A stretch of DNA of 44,757 bases, from the IMG/VR virus record IMGVR_UViG_3300023257_000045, positions 1 to 44,757 of that record; one strand, 5' to 3'. The stretch is from a virus. This document shows, in pieces, positions 22,298 through 29,795 of this stretch. The position numbers and the translations under genes were made by a program. Numbering within the stretch: the first letter of the stretch is position 1; each line of letters begins with the position of its first letter. The notes under the pieces are model-generated. The model saw nothing but the letters and a program-made list of their open reading frames with translations, made no database searches and was not told the origin of the DNA.

Positions 22298-24262
22298 ATG
22301 CGTATAACTAAATTAGAATTAAAAAATTTTCAAAAGCACGAACATTTTGAGGCAGATTTTACGGATAAGGTCAATGCCTTATACGGGGAAACCGACTGTC
22401 TATCGTCTGATACTTTTATTCTATATCATACTGTATCAATTAAAGGAGTTTTGCAGAACTGTAAAGGTGGAACGATTAAAAGACTTTATGATTTATTTCA
22501 TAAAATTTCGGCTAAAGGTAAAGGGCTTTATTTTAGAAAAGAGTCTTTAAATAGTAAATATAAAATTGCTTCAATAAATGATGAGGATTTAGTTTTTAGA
22601 AATGATATTGAAGATGTCGTTCATTCAGGTAAAAAACATTTATTTGAGGTAGTTACAGAAAGTGGGTTTAAGATTAAAGCCTCAGGAAAGCATAGATTTT
22701 ATGTAGGTTCAGGAAAATATCGAAAATTGCAGGAATTGTCTAAAGGAGATATTGTTTATATTCACACAAATAAGAGGAAGAAAATAAAGAAAAAAGTTGA
22801 AAGGCATAAATCAGTTTGTGTAAAACAACATCCTCAAGGTAGCTTGAAAATAATCAATAAATGTAGATATTACCGAATCCAAAAAAGTAGATTAGTTTAC
22901 GAAGCTCGATTAAATGGTTTGACTATAGAGGGATATAGAGGAATTTTAAATAGTAATGAGGATATAAAACATTTAAGATTTATAAATTCATCTATATATG
23001 AAATACATCATAATAATTTTGATAGATTAGATGATAGATTTGAAAATCTTAGTTTGATGATAAAGACAGACCATAAAAGATTACATAGAGAACAATCTAT
23101 TTTAAATGTAAGGCCTAAAGCCTATCCTGATATTATTCAAGAAATAAAAGATGTTGGATTTGGTGATACATATGATATTAAAGTAAAAAATCCTTATAAT
23201 AATTTTATAGCAAATAATTTAGTGGTTCATAATTCAGGAAAATCTTGTATAGTTAGAGCTATTAAGTGGGTGATTTATGGAGAGCCTAAAGGGGATATAG
23301 TTAAGAAGGAAGGAACGGATAAAACGTCGGTTCGGATTACTCTCGATTCGGGGGTAATAGTAGAGAGAAGAAAGTCAACATCAGTTAATGCTTATATAAT
23401 ATATAAAGACAACGAAGCAAGAAAGTTTGATTCTATAGGTAAATCTGTTCCAGATGAAGTCAAGAATATATTTAATATGAATCCGATGATTGTGAATAAA
23501 GAGCAAGTTTTTTTAAATATATCTAATCAAATATCTCTGCCTTTTATGTTAAAAGATTCTTCTACTTTTAGGATGAAAGTTTTAAATAAGTTAACAGGAA
23601 ATGATGTTCTTGACGAAGTCGCCCAATCATTTAACAGGGATTCACTTAAGTTTAGTCGTGAGGGTAAAATTATAGATGAAGAAGTTGAGGCTAAGAGGTC
23701 ATCCTTAAAAGAGTTAAGTGACGAAAAGAACATAACAGAAGGATTATTGTCTAGGGTAAAACCTTTAGTGGAGTCATCATCCAAGAAGATAAAGAAATAT
23801 AAAGAGGCTTCAGATATTAAGCGTAGATTGAGCGTATTAGATGACAATGTTCAGTTTAACTTGAATAAAATGGAGTGCATAAAATATCCAGATGAGAAAA
23901 TCATTTTTCGGGTTGAGAAAATAATTGATAAATTTGAAAAAGTTAAGGCCTTTTCTCAAAGGTTATCGTCAGGTCAGGAAAATTTATCTATTATATCTGA
24001 CCAGTTAAAGTCTATAAAATTTCCCAAAAATGTAAAGTCTTTATATGAGAGGGCAGAAATGCTCCTCAAAGTGTCCAGATTGACTGCTGATGAACGAAAG
24101 AAGGCAACCCTATGGTCTACCATAGGCGAGGAATTGGTTACAGTTGCGGAGCGGGTAGAGGAGGGTAACATTAGATATATTCAAATTTTAAAGAAGTATA
24201 ACAAATGTCCAGTTTGTCAGAGTAAATTGACGGATGAGATATTTAAGGGGATTAAATTATGA
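22298..24262 (+). CDS. SbcC/Rad50-like ATPase, N-terminal half, with intein in Walker A
   Basis: SMC-like ABC ATPase of the SbcCD (Rad50-Mre11) DNA-end processing complex. MRITKLELKNFQKHE is the usual N-terminus. The Walker A loop is split: LYGETD (to 33), intein (34-312), SGKSCIVRAIKWVIYG (313 on). A Q-loop-like segment (VNKEQVFLNIS) follows, then coiled coil, and near the end CPVC (Cys637, Cys640), the zinc hook. The protein stops there (654 aa translated, about 375 spliced); the signature motif and Walker B come from the separate gene at 25772. ATG 22298 follows AAAGGA; the earlier TTG at 22253 is not supported. Confidence 0.85.
   Translation: MRITKLELKNFQKHEHFEADFTDKVNALYGETDCLSSDTFILYHTVSIKGVLQNCKGGTIKRLYDLFHKISAKGKGLYFRKESLNSKYKIASINDEDLVFRNDIEDVVHSGKKHLFEVVTESGFKIKASGKHRFYVGSGKYRKLQELSKGDIVYIHTNKRKKIKKKVERHKSVCVKQHPQGSLKIINKCRYYRIQKSRLVYEARLNGLTIEGYRGILNSNEDIKHLRFINSSIYEIHHNNFDRLDDRFENLSLMIKTDHKRLHREQSILNVRPKAYPDIIQEIKDVGFGDTYDIKVKNPYNNFIANNLVVHNSGKSCIVRAIKWVIYGEPKGDIVKKEGTDKTSVRITLDSGVIVERRKSTSVNAYIIYKDNEARKFDSIGKSVPDEVKNIFNMNPMIVNKEQVFLNISNQISLPFMLKDSSTFRMKVLNKLTGNDVLDEVAQSFNRDSLKFSREGKIIDEEVEAKRSSLKELSDEKNITEGLLSRVKPLVESSSKKIKKYKEASDIKRRLSVLDDNVQFNLNKMECIKYPDEKIIFRVEKIIDKFEKVKAFSQRLSSGQENLSIISDQLKSIKFPKNVKSLYERAEMLLKVSRLTADERKKATLWSTIGEELVTVAERVEEGNIRYIQILKKYNKCPVCQSKLTDEIFKGIKL
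22397..23233 (+). mobile_element. intein with HNH homing endonuclease
   Basis: 279 residues in frame inside Walker A. Starts CLSSDTFILYHT, ends FIANNLVVHN followed by Ser (+1). The block F/G ending VVHN is canonical. The endonuclease is HNH type: EIHHNNFDRLDDRFENL and HKRLHRE give the His-His/Asn/His pattern. It is a different class from the LAGLIDADG-like intein at 5765. An intact reading frame and complete splicing residues suggest it is active. Confidence 0.9.
24247..24262 (+). repeat. 16-bp direct repeat, copy 1
   Basis: GGGGATTAAATTATGA at the junction of the SbcC N-half stop and the next start. It is identical to 24576-24591 at the start of the SbcD gene. The two small genes between the copies look inserted or duplicated at this junction. 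Confidence 0.7.
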
Positions 24263-24435
24263 GGGTGGAAATTAGATTGAGTAATTTTGAGGAATGTAAA
24301 GATTGTCTTTTATTGAAAGATTCGGGTCAAATTGAGGATAGGTATAAATGCAAACTTTATAAGATAAATTTAGATTGTGATGTGAGGCATAGAATCCATA
24401 GGCCTCAAAAATGTATATTGGATAATGGGAGATAA
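24259..24435 (+). CDS. small Cys-rich protein, 58 aa
   Basis: Starts in the ATGA overlap with the SbcC N-half. Has ECKDC, YKCKL, DCDV and KCILD Cys positions, fitting one small zinc site. Not recognised. Lies in the segment flanked by the 16-bp repeats. Confidence 0.55.
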   Translation: MRVEIRLSNFEECKDCLLLKDSGQIEDRYKCKLYKINLDCDVRHRIHRPQKCILDNGR

Positions 24436-24438
24436 AAT

Positions 24439-24591
24439 ATGATATGGATTGAAAGATTATTCTGGATATTAGGTATGTCATTCCTAGCATATATTTGTTT
24501 TGTTGGGGGGTATAAAAGGGCTACTGACCGTTGGACGGAACATTACCGAAAAGTTCTTGCTAAGCTATACCTGTTGGGGATTAAATTATGA
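24439..24591 (+). CDS. small membrane protein, 50 aa
   Basis: One hydrophobic segment (LFWILGMSFLAYICFVGGY), then a basic and aromatic tail ending LLGIKL. Starts three bases after the previous stop; its stop overlaps the SbcD start. Function unknown. Confidence 0.5.
   Translation: MIWIERLFWILGMSFLAYICFVGGYKRATDRWTEHYRKVLAKLYLLGIKL
24576..24591 (+). repeat. 16-bp direct repeat, copy 2
   Basis: GGGGATTAAATTATGA, identical to 24247-24262. Here it covers the end of the small membrane protein gene and the SbcD start codon. Confidence 0.7.
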
Positions 24592-25556
24592 AATTTTTAT
24601 ATACTTATTGTAGTCATATAAAAGGTTCAAATCCTCTTTATCGTAAAGGTAATTATTATGAAGATATAAAAGCTAAGATTAAAGAGATAGTGTTCTTATC
24701 GGGTGGTGTAGATATGGTGGTTCATGGAGGGGATTTCGGAGATGCTCCGATGATGGCTCTTGGCGTGGCAGATGAGATAGTAGATATGATTGAGGCGGGA
24801 GGAATTCCTTGGTATATAGTTAGAGGGAATCACGACGAAATAGGCCATAACCCAAATCTTTCGGGTGAATCAATTTTAGACCATATTTTTAGACGTTCAA
24901 AGTTAATAAGGCATCTTGATGTCATAAATGATGGTATCGTTACTGAATTTGAAAACGGAAAACAGATTAGAGGTGCCAAGACTGTTATTCAGGGATTTGA
25001 TTTTTATCACGGAATAGAAAAAGATTTGAATGAAAAAGGTTTATATTGTTCTGTTGAAACAGATGGGAAGAAGATAGCTGTTGTTCATGCTCTTATAATG
25101 GATAAACCATTCCATCCCCAAGTATTACATTCCGTCATAGGCGAGATTAAAACAGATTTTGATTTAGTTTTGATAGCCCATAATCATACAGAGATGGGAA
25201 TTATTAAATATGGGAAAACTTCTTGGATTAGTATAGGGTCGTTAGCTCGTATTACGTCTGCTAAGAGCGATATAAACAGAATGCCTAATGTTTTATATGT
25301 TGATACCCTTGAACCTTCTTTAAAGATAATTCCTCTTAAATGCGGTAGACCAGTAGAGGATGCGTTTAATTTAGAGTTAGTGGATAAAATTAAGGAGAGG
25401 GAAGGTTCAATAGAGAGTTTTATAAAAAGTCTTGAATCGACAAAAGTTAAAGGTTTAAATCTTAAGGGTATTATTGAAGAATTATGCGAAAAGGAAGCTG
25501 TAGATAAAGAAGTTTTAGATGAGATAATAGATAGGATAGGAGCCACTGAACAATGA
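24588..25556 (+). CDS. SbcD/Mre11-like nuclease with altered motif I
   Basis: Calcineurin-like phosphoesterase partner of SbcC. HGGDFGD (motif II), RGNHDE (motif III), VVHALI and IAHNHTEMG (motifs IV-V) are present. The family's first motif (DxH...NP) reads CSHIKGSNP, so the first metal-binding Asp is replaced by Cys. The C-terminal part is helical, as in Mre11 proteins that bind their ATPase. 322 aa. Either the enzyme uses an altered metal site or it has lost part of its nuclease function. It lies between the two SbcC halves. Confidence 0.8.
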   Translation: MKFLYTYCSHIKGSNPLYRKGNYYEDIKAKIKEIVFLSGGVDMVVHGGDFGDAPMMALGVADEIVDMIEAGGIPWYIVRGNHDEIGHNPNLSGESILDHIFRRSKLIRHLDVINDGIVTEFENGKQIRGAKTVIQGFDFYHGIEKDLNEKGLYCSVETDGKKIAVVHALIMDKPFHPQVLHSVIGEIKTDFDLVLIAHNHTEMGIIKYGKTSWISIGSLARITSAKSDINRMPNVLYVDTLEPSLKIIPLKCGRPVEDAFNLELVDKIKEREGSIESFIKSLESTKVKGLNLKGIIEELCEKEAVDKEVLDEIIDRIGATEQ

Positions 25557-25565
25557 GGAGGGTTT

Positions 25566-25799
25566 ATGGATTACAAAGAAGAGCTTGACAAAATCGAAAA
25601 GGATGTTAACGAAAAGAAGATAGAAAAGGTTCGGTTAGAGGAAAGACAAAAGGCGTTAGGGATTGAAAGGGATGACATATTAAAGGAGCTTGCAGAGCTT
25701 GGGGTTTCTCTCGACGAGTTAGATAGTTATTTAGAGAAAGAGGAAAAGGAAATAAAAGAGGGGATAGAAGAATGTCAGAAGATTTTACTGGAAAAATAG
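25566..25799 (+). CDS. coiled-coil protein, 77 aa
   Basis: Almost entirely heptad-like (EELDKIEKDVNEKKIEKVRL and onward), with no globular domain. The ribosome binding site is GAGGAGGG. It lies between the SbcD-like gene and the SbcC C-half and overlaps the latter by 28 bases. It may be a detached part of the SbcC coiled-coil arm. That is inference from position and composition. Confidence 0.65.
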   Translation: MDYKEELDKIEKDVNEKKIEKVRLEERQKALGIERDDILKELAELGVSLDELDSYLEKEEKEIKEGIEECQKILLEK

Positions 25800-26392
25800 A
25801 AGAGATTGGATATAAGCTAGCTATTCATCAAAGACATTTTGATGAATTAGTTGGAAAGTGCGATATGTTATCTCAACAGCTAGATGTCCATAAGAAGAGG
25901 TCTAGCCTTATTTCTCATAAACAGGAAGTTTATTCCAAGTCAATAGAGATATTGGATTTAGCCCAAAAGGTCTCTAGGGTTACGATGAAAGATGGCTTCG
26001 AATCTATAGTAACATATGCCCTTCAATTTATTCTTGGCGTGGGTTATAAGTTTGAACTTGAGTTTGATAGGTGGGGTAAATATCACGAAGTTAACTTCAA
26101 TATAAAAACTGATGATTTCAATCTAGCGTTTGACCCTCTCGATACATCTGGAGGCGGAACGATAGATATAGTTTCTCTGGCGTTAAGGGTAGCTATTATG
26201 GAATTACATAAACCAGAAATATGTGGGCCTATAATTCTTGATGAAAGTTTTAAACATTTATCTCGTCAGCATTTATTTAAGGCAGGTGAATTTTTAAACG
26301 CTTTAGCTGAAAGAGTGGGTAGGCAGATAATAATAGTGTCTCATAAATCTGAACTTGTTAAAATGGCTCACAAAGCTATAGAGGTTAAATGA
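25772..26392 (+). CDS. SbcC/Rad50-like ATPase, C-terminal half
   Basis: Second half of the split SMC-like ATPase. N-terminal ~90 residues are coiled coil, then DTSGGGTIDIVSLALR (ABC signature), Walker B GPIILDESF and the switch His in IIIVSHKSE. It has no Walker A, which is provided by 22298. 206 aa. Together with 22298 and 24588 it should form an SbcCD-like complex acting on DNA ends during replication or recombination. Confidence 0.85.
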   Translation: MSEDFTGKIEEIGYKLAIHQRHFDELVGKCDMLSQQLDVHKKRSSLISHKQEVYSKSIEILDLAQKVSRVTMKDGFESIVTYALQFILGVGYKFELEFDRWGKYHEVNFNIKTDDFNLAFDPLDTSGGGTIDIVSLALRVAIMELHKPEICGPIILDESFKHLSRQHLFKAGEFLNALAERVGRQIIIVSHKSELVKMAHKAIEVK

Positions 26393-26820
26393 AATTAAAG
26401 ATTGAATTAGTTCCTTCGTCTTCTTTTTATAAGAACGTTCGTAGTAATGTATCAAGAAGTGAATGGGATATAATCAGAAGAAAATCTTATCAGAAGGCAA
26501 ATTATAAATGCGAAATATGTGGCGGAGTAGGGAGCAAGCATCCAGTTGAGTGTCACGAAGTTTGGGAATATGATATAAAAACTAAAATTCAAAAATTAGT
26601 TGGATTTATTTCTCTTTGCCCTAAATGTCATCAAGTAAAACATATTGGGTTATCGCAAATTCGAGGTCTTTACGGTGAATGCTTAGAACATCTTTCTAAG
26701 GTGAATAATATATCGATAGATAAAGCTGAAAAATATATTGATGAGCGCTTCGAGGAATGGCAAGAGCGGAGTAATATTAAATGGACGTTGGATATAAGTT
26801 TACTAGAAATAAATAAATGA
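26389..26820 (+). CDS. HNH-family protein (phage HNH nuclease type), 143 aa
   Basis: CEICGG, HPVECHEVWEYD, LCPKCHQVKHIG and a C-terminal WQERS..KWTLDISLL pattern match a well-known group of phage HNH proteins. HNH nucleases cut DNA; this group may act in recombination or as a free-standing homing nuclease. Start overlaps the previous stop (ATGA). Confidence 0.75.
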   Translation: MKLKIELVPSSSFYKNVRSNVSRSEWDIIRRKSYQKANYKCEICGGVGSKHPVECHEVWEYDIKTKIQKLVGFISLCPKCHQVKHIGLSQIRGLYGECLEHLSKVNNISIDKAEKYIDERFEEWQERSNIKWTLDISLLEINK

Positions 26821-27161
26821 GTATATGGACTTATCTTAAAACTTGTTTGGTAAAGGGTTGTAAAAATGAAGTAGATTTTCAAGGGCATCATATTATACAT
26901 AGAGGTTCGGGAGGAAGTGATGGACCTTGGAATAGATTAAAAGTTTGTAGAATTCATCATAATGAAGCACATGATATCGGGGAAGATGGATTTTTAAGTA
27001 ATCATCCAGAACTTAAATTTTGGGTGGAGAGGGGAAAAAGGATTGAACGGGTATGGCAGAAAGAAAAGACAGGAAAGCTAGAGAACTTATCGGAAGAAGA
27101 GCGAGACATCTTGAAATACATCCAGAAAGTAAGAAAGTTTTACTCAACGGTTTCGAGTTAA
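26817..27161 (+). CDS. HNH-like zinc protein, 114 aa
   Basis: CLVKGCKNEVDFQGHHI, then RLKVCRIHHNEAHDIG: Cys pair and His cluster as in DUF968/HNH-like phage recombination proteins. Starts in the ATGA overlap with 26389. Its 3' end overlaps the RusA-like gene by 109 bases in another frame, unusually long. Confidence 0.65.
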   Translation: MSIWTYLKTCLVKGCKNEVDFQGHHIIHRGSGGSDGPWNRLKVCRIHHNEAHDIGEDGFLSNHPELKFWVERGKRIERVWQKEKTGKLENLSEEERDILKYIQKVRKFYSTVSS

Positions 27162-27532
27162 TAGTTTGTTGCGATAAAGTATGTGCGAAGCCTAGAATGA
27201 CTCGGAGTGATGTTTGGAAGAAGCGTCCGATAGTTGAAAGATGGCTTGCTTATAAAGATTTAATCGCAATGTCATATCGTTCACAAGGAGGAGTTACGTT
27301 TTTTAATCCTGTATCGGTTGGATATATATTTTATCTAAAGGACAATCGGCGGATAGATTTGGATAATTTAATTAAAGGTATAAATGATGCGTTAAACAGG
27401 TTGGCTTGGCCTGACGACGATGTAAAGCATATTAGGCAGTATGATTATGCTCGGGCAGTTATAGATACAAGTTTAGAAGAGGAAAGAGTAAAAATAACAA
27501 TAAAGCCGTTAGATGTTGGATTATGTTGTTAG
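27053..27532 (+). CDS. RusA-like Holliday junction resolvase
   Basis: Resolves four-way junctions. KPRMTRSD near the N-terminal half, then RRIDLDNLIKGINDALN with the acidic pair, and WPDDDVKHI, the typical RusA C-terminal motif. ATG 27053 is the only good start codon upstream of these motifs; it makes a long N-terminal extension (about 30 residues) and the 109-base overlap with 26817. Ribosome binding site AAAGGA, weak. Confidence 0.78.
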   Translation: MAERKDRKARELIGRRARHLEIHPESKKVLLNGFELIVCCDKVCAKPRMTRSDVWKKRPIVERWLAYKDLIAMSYRSQGGVTFFNPVSVGYIFYLKDNRRIDLDNLIKGINDALNRLAWPDDDVKHIRQYDYARAVIDTSLEEERVKITIKPLDVGLCC

Positions 27533-27539
27533 CTATAAT
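27531..27539 (+). promoter_or_regulatory. AGCTATAAT element
   Basis: Right at the RusA-like stop and 28 bases before the start of 27568. One of the seven recurring copies. Confidence 0.45.
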
Positions 27540-27567
27540 AAGATATAGAGGATAGGGGGGTAGAGAA

Positions 27568-27843
27568 ATGAAAAATTTAATAGCCATAGTTATAATAGGG
27601 ATTATAGTTTTATTATCTAATGCATCAGTAGCGTTGGCTAAACAGGTCTATAATTGTGTTGAGGGAAAGTGGGAGACTATTCCAGATAATTCAAAATGGA
27701 ATCTTAGGTATAATTCTCATTCAGGCAAGTGGAGTTATCAGCCTAATGGGGCTAAGATTGTTGTAAATCATCATAATGATTCTTGGGATTGGGATTCAGG
27801 TCACGCCAATGAAGAGGACGAAGAGGATGAAGAGGATGATTAA
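27568..27843 (+). CDS. secreted small protein with acidic tail, 91 aa
   Basis: N-terminal signal peptide (KNLIAIVIIGIIVLLSNASVALA, cleavage after ALA about residue 24). The mature part is Trp- and His-rich (GKWSYQPNGAKIVVNHHNDSW) and ends in a run of Glu and Asp. Probably exported; role unknown. Ribosome binding site GGGGGGTAG. Confidence 0.65.
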   Translation: MKNLIAIVIIGIIVLLSNASVALAKQVYNCVEGKWETIPDNSKWNLRYNSHSGKWSYQPNGAKIVVNHHNDSWDWDSGHANEEDEEDEEDD

Positions 27844-28036
27844 TTTAATACAGAAAATTGCTAAGAAGAAGGTTCAATGTATTTATGTTGAAAAATTTTC
27901 ATTTACTTCTCGTAAAAAGTATTTATTAGAACAATCATTTTTGTGGGAAAATTCTTTAAGGTATCAATTATTAGAATTAGGTATTGCATGGTGCGATTTT
28001 AAGATAGAGTTTATTGGGTGTTTATGTAGGATATAG
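27836..28036 (+). CDS. hypothetical protein, 66 aa
   Basis: Not recognised. Start taken at 27836, in the end of the acidic-tail gene where GAGG lies upstream; earlier in-frame ATGs (27776, 27809, 27827) lie deeper in that gene. Aromatic, mixed. Weak evidence that it is translated. Confidence 0.35.
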   Translation: MINLIQKIAKKKVQCIYVEKFSFTSRKKYLLEQSFLWENSLRYQLLELGIAWCDFKIEFIGCLCRI

Positions 28037-28058
28037 TTAACTCAAAGGAGCGTGAGAA

Positions 28059-28223
28059 ATGAGCGATTATAAAGAATGTTTTTGTGTTGGTGCTTCTAAA
28101 TGTGGAGATGATTCGTGCAATATCGTCAAAGATTATATAAAGAAATGGGGTAGAGCATTTTGGAAAGAAGGACTAGGAAAGAAAGATGATAAGATATTTA
28201 GTTTAAGCAAGGAGACCAAATGA
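28059..28223 (+). CDS. small protein, 54 aa
   Basis: Good start (AAAGGAGCGTGAGAA before ATG). Cys-rich first part (ECFCVGASKCGDDSCN), then helical and basic. Stop overlaps the next start (ATGA at 28220). Not recognised. Confidence 0.55.
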   Translation: MSDYKECFCVGASKCGDDSCNIVKDYIKKWGRAFWKEGLGKKDDKIFSLSKETK

Positions 28224-28511
28224 ACACACATACAAAAGGAAAGTGAAAAGTAGAAAAAGGCATGGACAGCAAGTTTTGCAAGACTTGGCTAATTACAGAA
28301 GGTTCTAGAATTATAGTTGAAATATATAACGAAGAATCAGCCAAACCACATAGTCCATTGTGTTAATGTGCATGATAAGATGTTAAGAATGCTAAAAAAT
28401 GCAAGTCTTTGGCATAAAGGGGATAAGTGGAGAAACGGAAGTAAATTGAGTAGAGCAGCTTGGAAATCTCATAATAATAACTTAGACCAAATAATCGAGG
28501 AGGGACTATGA
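28220..28511 (+). pseudogene. broken KGKW-family phage gene
   Basis: Starts MNTHTKGK then TGA at 28244-28246 where the paralogue at 1438 has TGG (Trp). It reads on as KVEKG...SRIIVEIYNEESAK, and after a 1-base shift near 28337 continues HIVHCVNVHDKMLRMLKNAS. The full order (KGKW, IVEIYNEE, NAKHIVHCVNxHD) is that of a common phage protein of unknown function, so two lesions break it. TGA is a normal stop elsewhere here, so recoding is unlikely. The last frame could still be made from TTG 28317. Confidence 0.7.
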
Positions 28512-28675
28512 ACGAGCATGAATGCCAAGCTTGTGGAGGGCTTTTAAGTGAGTGCGTGAATTATGTCGGAAGCGAAGGAGCTCTTCAGGAGATTAAAACT
28601 GGTCGGTGGGTATGTTTGAATTATAAGTGCAAGGAATATAAGAAACCGAAGGAGCTTAAAGAGGACAATAAATGA
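28508..28675 (+). CDS. zinc-binding small protein, 55 aa
   Basis: ECQACGG, SECVNY, VCLNYKCKEY: four or more Cys as in a zinc ribbon. Start overlaps the broken gene's stop (ATGA at 28508). Not recognised beyond that. Confidence 0.55.
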   Translation: MNEHECQACGGLLSECVNYVGSEGALQEIKTGRWVCLNYKCKEYKKPKELKEDNK

Positions 28676-28676
28676 A

Positions 28677-28982
28677 ATGGCAACATTAATTTTTATAGAG
28701 AATAAGCATTGGCAGTTGAATTTTAGGGCAGACGGAAAAAGACATCGACTTTATGTACCTACTAAAAGAGTTGGCGAAAAGTTGGTGATGATGATTAAGG
28801 AGAATGAAGATATCAAGAAAATGCGAGAGCGGTTGAAGTTTTATTTTGAAGAGGAGATTGGGCTATTGGAATATGAGATGCTTGCTGTAAAACAATTTAT
28901 TTATAAAAAAAGGCTTTCTCCAGTTGAAAGAAAACAATGCCGAGATATATATAAAAAGGTTTTAAAGAGAAGTGGACAATGA
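28677..28982 (+). CDS. hypothetical protein, 101 aa
   Basis: Not recognised. N-terminal strands (LIFIENKHWQLNFRADGKRH), then helices rich in Lys and Glu. No clear motifs. Confidence 0.5.
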   Translation: MATLIFIENKHWQLNFRADGKRHRLYVPTKRVGEKLVMMIKENEDIKKMRERLKFYFEEEIGLLEYEMLAVKQFIYKKRLSPVERKQCRDIYKKVLKRSGQ

Positions 28983-29027
28983 TAATAATTATTGGTGAAA
29001 ACTATTAAAGAAAAATAGTATAAGGAT

Positions 29028-29216
29028 ATGGAAATGAAAGATAAATTTATGTCTCAATGGACTTTTGAAGGAAAAGAATTAACTACAGATGAAGCTAATG
29101 AAATGAGAGAGAATAAAGAAGATTTTATGAGTGACGTTAATACGCAGACAATTAAACGAATAATAAAAGATAATCCTATGGAGTTTATGGACAAATTGTT
29201 AGAAGATAAGGAATGA
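29028..29216 (+). CDS. hypothetical acidic protein, 62 aa
   Basis: Not recognised. Mixed helical (WTFEGKELTTDEANEMRENK). An in-frame ATG at 29034 is an alternative start. First member of the run of genes with AAGGA(G)TGAGGATATG-like starts. Confidence 0.45.
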   Translation: MEMKDKFMSQWTFEGKELTTDEANEMRENKEDFMSDVNTQTIKRIIKDNPMEFMDKLLEDKE

Positions 29217-29220
29217 GGAT

Positions 29221-29580
29221 ATGAAGGTTAAGGTTAATTTATGTGGATGGGCAGATAGCTTTTATGGCAGCAAAGTATTTTTTCCTTTACAAATAGCTAT
29301 GAATGAATGTGTTGGAGATTGTGATTTCTTTTTTCAAGTTAAGAAAAAGTCTTCATCAGGTGGAGGTGTTAATACCCATTATAGAGTTGAAGTAATTGCT
29401 GCTAGATGTTGTGCCTGTGGATATCATGGTACACAAGAGACAATGGATTTTAGTATCTATGAATTTTCTTTTGAAGTTGCTCAATACACTAAAAATCTTA
29501 TTTATCAAGGTGCAAGAGATTGTTTAAAGAATAAAAGGTTTACTACGGAAACCATAGAGATGCTGACTAAGGAGGAGTAA
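29221..29580 (+). CDS. hypothetical protein, 119 aa
   Basis: Not recognised. Contains RCCACGYHG, a compact Cys cluster, and a Gly/Ser patch (KKSSSGGGVN). Start in GGAATGAGGATATG, the repeated initiation module of this region. Confidence 0.5.
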   Translation: MKVKVNLCGWADSFYGSKVFFPLQIAMNECVGDCDFFFQVKKKSSSGGGVNTHYRVEVIAARCCACGYHGTQETMDFSIYEFSFEVAQYTKNLIYQGARDCLKNKRFTTETIEMLTKEE

Positions 29581-29583
29581 GAG

Positions 29584-29778
29584 ATGAATGCATGTGATTT
29601 TGAAAATATATGTGAAAGAGTTCATAAAGCATACTGTCAATATTGTATTGATATTAAGGGCAAAGAATATTGGACTAAAGGAGATTATTCAAAACTTGAA
29701 TATAAAGTAAAATTAGCAGATAGATACACAGCTAGAGCAGTTTTAGATTATTTAAAAGAGAAAAATCTTTTAGTTTAA
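29584..29778 (+). CDS. hypothetical protein, 64 aa
   Basis: Not recognised. ECxx-like start (CDFENICERVHKAYCQYC), then helices. Ribosome binding site AAGGAGGAG, coding the C-terminal KEE of the upstream protein. Confidence 0.5.
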   Translation: MNACDFENICERVHKAYCQYCIDIKGKEYWTKGDYSKLEYKVKLADRYTARAVLDYLKEKNLLV

Positions 29779-29795
29779 CAAGGAGGAGTGAGGAT

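Noticed and set aside
22347-22550. 67-aa ORF inside the intein-containing SbcC gene
   Set aside because: Shadow frame over extein-intein junction; the main frame is continuous.
28220-28511. TGA read as Trp (alternative genetic code)
   Set aside because: TGA ends many genes here, often in ATGA overlaps with the next start, so it is a true stop; a frameshift in the same gene also points to decay.
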